Shown here piece after piece: positions 61,207 through 64,000 of a stretch of DNA of 64,000 bases; the first letter of the stretch is position 1, and every line of letters begins with the position of its first letter. This stretch comes from Afipia sp. (GTDB lineage: Bacteria > Pseudomonadota > Alphaproteobacteria > Rhizobiales > Xanthobacteraceae), in the NCBI GenBank assembly GCA_017308595.1, contig JAFKER010000005.1:878950-942949 (forward strand), given 5' to 3'. The notes beneath the pieces are model-generated. The model was given only the letters and a program-made list of their open reading frames with translations, was not told the DNA's origin and made no database searches. The position numbers and the translations under genes are program-made.

Positions 61207-62046
61207 GTGACGATGGGCAATCAAAATCCAACATCGACAGCGGGGTTGAACGTCAATGGCTTGTCGCTGTCATTTGGCGGCTTGAAGGCGCTGACCAATG
61301 TCTCGTTCTCTGTTGCGCCGGGGTCGATCACAGCCGTGATCGGTCCGAACGGCGCAGGCAAGACGTCGCTGTTCAACTGCATTTCGGGTTTTTACCGCCC
61401 ATCCTCCGGCGCGATTGAATTCGACGGCGAAGACATCAGTAAATTGCATCCGCCTTCACGCGCCAGGATCGGCCTCGCACGTACCTTCCAGAACATCGCG
61501 CTGTTTCGCGGCATGACTGTGCTGGACAACATCAAGCTTGGCCGTCACGCCCATATGAAGACGAATGTGCTCGATGCATTGTGGTATTTCGGGCGCGCCA
61601 GGCGTGAGGAGTTGGCGCTGCGATCCGAGATCGAACGGCGCGTCCTCGATTTTCTTGAGATGGAACACATTCGCGATCAGCCGGTCGCGTCGCTGTCCTA
61701 TGGCCTGCGCAAGCGTGTCGAGCTTGCACGCGCGCTTGCGATGCAGCCGCGCGTATTGATGCTGGACGAACCGGTCGCGGGTATGAACCGCGAAGAGACC
61801 GAGGACATGGCGCGCTTCATTCTGGATGTGAAAGAGGAGTGGGGTGTCACCATCCTGATGGTTGAGCACGACATGGGGCTGGTGATGGATATTTCCGATC
61901 ATGTCGTGGTGCTGAACTTCGGACAGGTCATCGCGGCGGGAAAGCCCGCGGAAATCCAAAACAATCCAGATGTCATTGCGGCTTATCTCGGCTCTGGCGA
62001 TGTTGGCGATCTGTCACGGCGGATCGCGGGCGAAAGGGCCGCATAA
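61207..62046 (+). CDS. livG: Branched-chain-type ABC transporter ATPase
   Basis: The 279-residue ATPase is of the LivG type: Walker A GPNGAGKTS at 46-53, the HAAT-family IGLARTFQNIALFRGMTVLDN (in part), signature LSYGLRKRVELARAL, and Walker B LMLDEPVAGMNREE. GTG at 61207 or ATG at 61213 may be the start. Its stop overlaps the livH start by one base. Such transporters carry branched amino acids but also aromatic acids and urea; the regulator type favours an organic acid. Confidence 0.88.
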   Translation: MTMGNQNPTSTAGLNVNGLSLSFGGLKALTNVSFSVAPGSITAVIGPNGAGKTSLFNCISGFYRPSSGAIEFDGEDISKLHPPSRARIGLARTFQNIALFRGMTVLDNIKLGRHAHMKTNVLDALWYFGRARREELALRSEIERRVLDFLEMEHIRDQPVASLSYGLRKRVELARALAMQPRVLMLDEPVAGMNREETEDMARFILDVKEEWGVTILMVEHDMGLVMDISDHVVVLNFGQVIAAGKPAEIQNNPDVIAAYLGSGDVGDLSRRIAGERAA

Positions 62047-62924
62047 TGGATTGGCTGTTTCTGTTCGAAGTTGTGCTGTCAGGGCTCGGGTCAGGTGCAT
62101 TGCTGGCGCTGACGGGCATTGCCTTTGTGCTGATCTATAAGGCGACGAAGGTGTTGAACCTCGCCGTCGGCGAAATGCTCATGCTATGTGCATATTTCTT
62201 TTTTGGGATGACAGCGGCGCTCGCGCTCCCGGTCTGGCTTGCAATCATTCTCACCGTGATCGGCGGCGGCATCCTCGGCGGCGTGATCGAGCGGATCCTG
62301 ATCCGGCCGATGCTCGGCGAGAGCCCGATTTCGGTCTTCATGGTGACGGTTGGCCTCAGTTCGGTGCTGATCGGCCTTGTCGAGTTTGTCTGGGGCAGTG
62401 ACCCAGCGACTCTGCCGAACTTCCTGCCGTCGAAGCCGATTTTCATCGGCAGCGCTTACGTTTCGCCGAAGATTGCGGTGGGATTCGTCGTCGCAACCGT
62501 CTTGATCGCTGCATTTCTTGTCGTTTTCCGGACATGGCGTGGCGGCGTGGCGCTCCGCGCGACGGCGACCGATCAGGGCGCGGCCTTTTCCTGTGGCATT
62601 AATGTCCCCGCGGTGTTTTCGGTGTCGTGGATTGTCGCGGGCATGGCGGCGGCTGGCTCGGGCATTCTGATCGGCTCGATCGGCGGCATCTCACCAACCA
62701 TGGGCGTGTTCGGCCTCTCGGTTCTGGTCGCTGTCATTGTCGGCGGCCTCGACTCGATTGCCGGTGCGCTTGTCGCTGGCCTCGCCATCGGCGTGGTTGA
62801 GGCACTGGTCGGAACCTACATGGGCGGCGAATACAAGCTGCTCGTCACCTTCAGCATTCTGGTTGTTGCCCTGATGATCCGTCCTTACGGGTTGTTCGGC
62901 ACCGTTGAAATCGAGCGACTCTGA
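62046..62924 (+). CDS. livH: Branched-chain-type ABC permease, LivH
   Basis: The 292-residue protein has about eight hydrophobic segments and the LivH pattern GLGSGALLALTGIAFVLIYKATKVLNLAVGEML in its first third and VGGLDSIAGALVAGLAIGVVEAL near the end. It forms a heterodimeric channel with LivM. Start overlaps livG (TAATG) and stop overlaps livM (TGATG), which shows coupled translation. Confidence 0.9.
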   Translation: MDWLFLFEVVLSGLGSGALLALTGIAFVLIYKATKVLNLAVGEMLMLCAYFFFGMTAALALPVWLAIILTVIGGGILGGVIERILIRPMLGESPISVFMVTVGLSSVLIGLVEFVWGSDPATLPNFLPSKPIFIGSAYVSPKIAVGFVVATVLIAAFLVVFRTWRGGVALRATATDQGAAFSCGINVPAVFSVSWIVAGMAAAGSGILIGSIGGISPTMGVFGLSVLVAVIVGGLDSIAGALVAGLAIGVVEALVGTYMGGEYKLLVTFSILVVALMIRPYGLFGTVEIERL

Positions 62925-63964
62925 TGCGGATCGGCGCGGCACACGAAACTTACGCACAAGCAGAAGCGCTGCTGGACACCAATTTCCAGCGTGTGATGAT
63001 GGTTGCGTTGTTCGCAGCCTTGGCGCTGTTCCCGTTCTTCGCAGATCAGTACTGGATCTATCTCGCCTGTCTGGTCTCGATTCATATCGTCAGCACGACG
63101 GGTCTGAATATTCTCACCGGTTATACCGGTCTCGTCAGCCTGGGGCAGGCGGCTTTTATGTCCGTCGGTGCGTACACCGTCGCCATTCTGGAAATCCGCG
63201 TCGGCACGCCGTTTATCATCAATCTCATTGTTGCGGGCTTTGTCTCTGCCGCTGTTGGTCTTGTGGTTGGCGTACCCAGCTTGCGCGTGAAAGGCCTTTA
63301 TCTGGCTATCGCCACGATTGCCGCATCGTTCATCCTGCACTTCCTGTTTGCCAACGGGCCTGCCTTCCTTGGCGGGACGCAGGGGCTTAGCATGCCGCCA
63401 GCGCGGTTGTTCGGCTACGATCTCGCGCGGCCATTCCAGCTCTATTGGCTGTTCATGCCGTTGACGGCGCTTGCGGTGTTCGCTGCGGCAAATCTGTTTC
63501 GGACTCGCATCGGCCGCGCTTTCATCGCCATTCGCGACCGCGACATTTCGGCAGAAGTGCTTGGCATTCCGCTCCTGAAGTACAAGTTGCTCTCATTCGC
63601 GCTGTCGTCGTTCTACGCGGGCGTGGCTGGCGGCATGTGGGCGTATTTCTTCCGCGTGGTCACGCCGGAAAGCTTCCCGCTGATCTACTCGGTCTTCTTT
63701 CTCGCTGCGGTCATCGTCGGCGGCATGGGAACGATCCTCGGAGCGATCCTCGGCGCAATCTTCATGACCATGGTGCCGGAGTTCCTGAAGATCGCGGTTT
63801 CCTACATGACCTTCATTCCGAATGCGACAGCGCAGCTGTCGCCAATTCGGACAATCGTTTTCGGCTTGCTCATCATCGGGTTTCTGCTGTTCGAGCCGCA
63901 GGGTCTTGCCGAAATCTGGCGCCGCGTCCGGCGTTTCTTTCATTTATGGCCATTCAAGAAGTAA
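62924..63964 (+). CDS. livM: Branched-chain-type ABC permease, LivM
   Basis: The 346-residue permease has about ten hydrophobic segments and the LivM signature TGYTGLVSLGQAAFMSVGAYT, with the cytosolic loop FIAIRDRDISAEVLGIPLLKYKLLSF near 200-226. A polar N-terminal stretch of about 20 residues precedes the first segment. It starts on the livH stop. The next gene begins 16 bases after its stop. Confidence 0.9.
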   Translation: MRIGAAHETYAQAEALLDTNFQRVMMVALFAALALFPFFADQYWIYLACLVSIHIVSTTGLNILTGYTGLVSLGQAAFMSVGAYTVAILEIRVGTPFIINLIVAGFVSAAVGLVVGVPSLRVKGLYLAIATIAASFILHFLFANGPAFLGGTQGLSMPPARLFGYDLARPFQLYWLFMPLTALAVFAAANLFRTRIGRAFIAIRDRDISAEVLGIPLLKYKLLSFALSSFYAGVAGGMWAYFFRVVTPESFPLIYSVFFLAAVIVGGMGTILGAILGAIFMTMVPEFLKIAVSYMTFIPNATAQLSPIRTIVFGLLIIGFLLFEPQGLAEIWRRVRRFFHLWPFKK

Positions 63965-63980
63965 CACACAGGGAGAAACA

Positions 63981-64000
63981 ATGATGAGACTCTTTCCAAC
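63981..64000 (+). CDS. Start of a gene cut by the window edge, probably the binding protein of the ABC system
   Basis: Two ATG codons follow a ribosome-binding site GGGAGAA, and six to seven codons are visible (MMRLFP). The position behind livM, with basic and hydrophobic first residues, fits the signal peptide of a LivJ/LivK-type binding protein. This is inferred from context alone. Confidence 0.45.

Noticed and set aside
34192-63964. Genomic island inserted at tRNA-Gln
   Set aside because: No integrase, no transposase and no second copy of the tRNA 3' end were seen. The change from core to accessory genes is real, but integration is not shown.

Overview
The window looks like chromosomal DNA of an alphaproteobacterium of the Bradyrhizobium/Afipia/Rhodopseudomonas group (Nitrobacteraceae). 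This rests on recognised families and gene order: gph-rpiA-DUF2059-gor, cysS with DUF2865, cimA, psd-pssA, and the acpXL-lpxXL very-long-chain fatty acid cluster for lipid A. The genus cannot be fixed from the sequence alone. No transposase, integrase, phage gene, CRISPR array or rRNA was seen.

Bases 1-33800 are mostly housekeeping. They hold sugar phosphate and glutathione metabolism (gph, rpiA, gor), type II DAHP synthase with dgkA, NAD synthetase, cysS with a 37-residue membrane ORF, GNAT, cimA, a LOG-family enzyme, an Atm1-type ABC exporter, psd-pssA, a motAB pair without other flagellar genes, kup, rhodanese, an aminotransferase and a polyamine-binding protein. On the minus strand follow acpXL-fabZ-fabF2-fabF1-adh-lpxXL, which makes and attaches the C28-type acyl chain of lipid A, then a ParB-like protein, MgtC, an AhpD-like protein and a HerA-like ATPase.

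Bases 33800-40000 carry tRNA-Gln(CUG) and a piu-type iron module (Sel1 protein, TonB-dependent receptor, PiuC hydroxylase), followed by an FMN-dependent hydroxyacid oxidase.

Bases 40400-57400 look like accessory catabolism. A first unit has a Rieske ferredoxin, an unrecognised 116-residue protein, an amidohydrolase-fold protein and a Bug/TctC binding protein. A second, long operon has NIPSNAP, the three subunits of a molybdenum hydroxylase, an ACMSD-like amidohydrolase, CoxG, an alpha/beta hydrolase, a NitT/TauT-type ABC importer and another TctC protein. LysR and MocR regulators lie between them. Together they suggest uptake and oxidative breakdown of an aromatic or N-heteroaromatic acid; picolinate-type pathways are the nearest precedent I know, but key later genes of that route are absent here.

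Bases 57500-64000 hold a monomeric NADP isocitrate dehydrogenase, a FadR-type GntR regulator with two copies of a palindromic operator upstream, and a branched-chain-amino-acid-type ABC operon that runs off the end of the window.
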